Assembly: GCA_023394035.1 (NCBI GenBank)
Contig: JAEXBK010000066.1
Location: 1 to 14,535 of the forward strand
Direction of reading: 5' to 3'
DNA length: 14,535 nt
Origin: Bacillota bacterium
Lineage (GTDB): Bacteria; Bacillota; Clostridia; Peptostreptococcales; Anaerovoracaceae
Part shown: positions 13,005-14,535 of the stretch, in pieces
Layout: every line of letters begins with the position of its first letter
Numbering within the stretch: position 1 is the first letter of the stretch
The notes under the pieces: model-generated
What the model saw: the letters and a program-made list of their open reading frames with translations, nothing else
Told to the model about the DNA's origin: nothing
Databases searched by the model: none
Program-made: the position numbers and the translations under genes

Positions 13005-14535
13005 GCAAGAACACAAACAACAGGGGAAAAGGTCATCCGGGCTTCGGACCCGGCGCGGTTGTTGAAAAACCGAAAAATTTCAAAAAAGCATTCCTGAGCC
13101 TTGCATCATATATGGGAAAATACAAGCTGCGTCTGCTTGCAATGCTAATATGCGCTCTCGGAGGCACGGTATTTACCATCATCGGGCCTAAGATACTCGG
13201 CAAGGCGACATCGGCTTTGTTCAACGGTCTCGTAGAAAAAATCAAATGCACAGGCGGAATCGACTTTGATAAGATAGCATATTTTCTGCTCATAACGCTT
13301 GGACTTTATCTCGTAAGCGCGGCATTTTCCCTTCTTCAGGGATTTGTCATGACGGGAATTTCAAACGATGTAAGCTACAGCCTGCGCCGCGATATTTCAA
13401 ACAAACTGAACCGTCTGCCTATAAGCTATTTCGAGAGCAGGCCTTACGGCGAAATCCTTTCGCGTATAACTAACGATATAGACACGGTTCAGCAAGGCAT
13501 AAACCAGAGCATCACACAGCTTATCACCTCATTTACGAGCATCATCGGCGTGTTCATAATGATGCTTACGATAAACGTATGGATGACGCTTGCGACGCTT
13601 TTGATCCTTCCGGTCTCCGTGCTTATAGTTGCAAATGTCATGAAGCATTCTCAGAAATATTTCAGGGCGCAGCAAGCTTTTTTAGGTGATGTAAACGGTC
13701 AGGTCGAGGAAATATACGCGGGGCAAAATGTCGTTCAGGTATACAACAAGGAAGAGGATGCCATAAAGACATTTGAAGCATCAAACGAAAAGCTGTATGA
13801 AAGTGCATGGAAGTCGCAGTTCGTTTCCGGAATGATGATGCCCGTAATGCAATTTATCGGCAATCTCGGGTACGTCGCCGTTGCGATACTCGGAGGCTTC
13901 TTCGTCATCAAAAACGTCATAGAGGTCGGCGAAATACAGTCGTTCTTCCAATATATACGGAGCTTCACACAGCCGATTCAGCAGATAGCTCAGGTTACGA
14001 ATATGCTTCAATCATCAGCCGCAGCATCGGAGAGAGTCTTTGAACTTTTAGGTGAAGCGGAGGAAACTGAATCAGCAAGCGAATCGTGCATCAAAGGCAG
14101 CGACATCAAAGGCAGCGTCGAGTTTGACCACGTGAGCTTCGGATATAAGGAAGGCGAAACGATAATCAAAGACTTCTCCGCAAATGTAAAAACCGGACAG
14201 AAGATTGCAATCGTTGGACCTACCGGCGCAGGCAAAACCACCATAGTAAAGCTCCTTATGAGATTCTACGATAATTATACGGGCACGATCAGCGTTGACG
14301 GAAACGACATCAGGAAGTTCAGCCGCACCGAGCTCAGATCGGGCATGGGCATGGTGCTTCAGGACACATGGTTATTTAACGGCACCATTATGGAAAACAT
14401 CAGATACGGACGCCTTGACGCCACCGACGAAGAAGTCATTGCGGCAGCAAAAGCCGCTCACGCAAATACTTTTATCATACAGCAGCCGGATGGATATGAG
14501 ACGATAATCAACGAAGAATCAAACAACATATCACA
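13001..14535 (+). CDS. ABC half-exporter, partner subunit B (C-terminus off the right edge)
   Basis: I translated 511 codons from the ATG at 13001; the frame is open at the window end. A Gly/Lys/Pro-rich cytoplasmic lead (residues 2-25) precedes six expected transmembrane helices within about 40-310. The ATPase domain has Walker A GPTGAGKTT at 406-414 and Q-loop Q454 in VLQDTWLF, then NIRYG. The window stops within EESNNIS, just where the signature motif begins, so Walker B, the catalytic Glu and the switch His cannot be checked. About 100 residues are missing by family length. The ATG overlaps the previous stop (ATGA), with GGAGGAG upstream, indicating coupled translation and equal amounts of both halves. 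Since subunit A is degenerate, this subunit should supply the catalytic Glu. Confidence 0.93.
   Translation, partial: MSKNTNNRGKGHPGFGPGAVVEKPKNFKKAFLSLASYMGKYKLRLLAMLICALGGTVFTIIGPKILGKATSALFNGLVEKIKCTGGIDFDKIAYFLLITLGLYLVSAAFSLLQGFVMTGISNDVSYSLRRDISNKLNRLPISYFESRPYGEILSRITNDIDTVQQGINQSITQLITSFTSIIGVFIMMLTINVWMTLATLLILPVSVLIVANVMKHSQKYFRAQQAFLGDVNGQVEEIYAGQNVVQVYNKEEDAIKTFEASNEKLYESAWKSQFVSGMMMPVMQFIGNLGYVAVAILGGFFVIKNVIEVGEIQSFFQYIRSFTQPIQQIAQVTNMLQSSAAASERVFELLGEAEETESASESCIKGSDIKGSVEFDHVSFGYKEGETIIKDFSANVKTGQKIAIVGPTGAGKTTIVKLLMRFYDNYTGTISVDGNDIRKFSRTELRSGMGMVLQDTWLFNGTIMENIRYGRLDATDEEVIAAAKAAHANTFIIQQPDGYETIINEESNNIS

Overview
The window looks like chromosomal sequence from a low-to-moderate-GC Firmicute, most likely an anaerobic member of the Clostridia. 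This placement is inference: it rests on AGGAGG-type ribosome binding sites, sigma-A-type promoters, U-tract terminators and the gene families (YfcC carrier, M29 aminopeptidase, DUF134/NifX protein, MarR followed by two ABC half-exporters). No rRNA, tRNA, insertion sequence, phage gene or CRISPR array was seen. No gene-free stretch exceeds 300 bases; the longest is 533-810.

Layout, left to right. 1-532 (-): partial GntR/FCD regulator with a promoter overlapped by a likely autoregulatory operator. 811-2055 (-): membrane-anchored polysaccharide deacetylase with two Ig-like domains, ending in a terminator. 4335-2181 (-): apparent operon of HD-domain protein, M29 aminopeptidase and SseB-domain protein, ending in a terminator whose 5' arm lies inside the deacetylase promoter. 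4569-5117 (-): membrane-anchored GIY-YIG nuclease-like protein with a near-leaderless promoter. 5205-6041 (-): DUF134 HTH fused to a NifX-type cofactor domain and a His/Cys-rich tail, with a credible internal translation start.

6216-8858 (-): YfcC-type carrier followed by an M20 amidohydrolase, plausibly uptake plus hydrolysis of an N-acylated amino acid or dipeptide. Their promoter has the 19-bp spacer and centred perfect palindrome typical of MerR-family control. A MerR-type regulator with a GyrI-like effector domain (8976-9785) lies directly upstream. It is coupled by a 4-base overlap to a membrane-anchored staphylococcal-nuclease-like gene (9782-10279).

10458-14535 (+): divergent operon of a MarR regulator and two ABC half-exporters. 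The first half has a degenerate ATPase site (Asp for the catalytic Glu, Gln for the switch His). The second is cut by the window edge just before its signature motif. This is the architecture of a heterodimeric multidrug-type exporter under MarR control.

Most genes are of known families. The most distinctive points are the MerR operator and its operon, the promoter nested in a terminator, the metal-binding tail with an internal start, and the membrane-tethered GIY-YIG protein. I do not see a convincing new multi-gene system.
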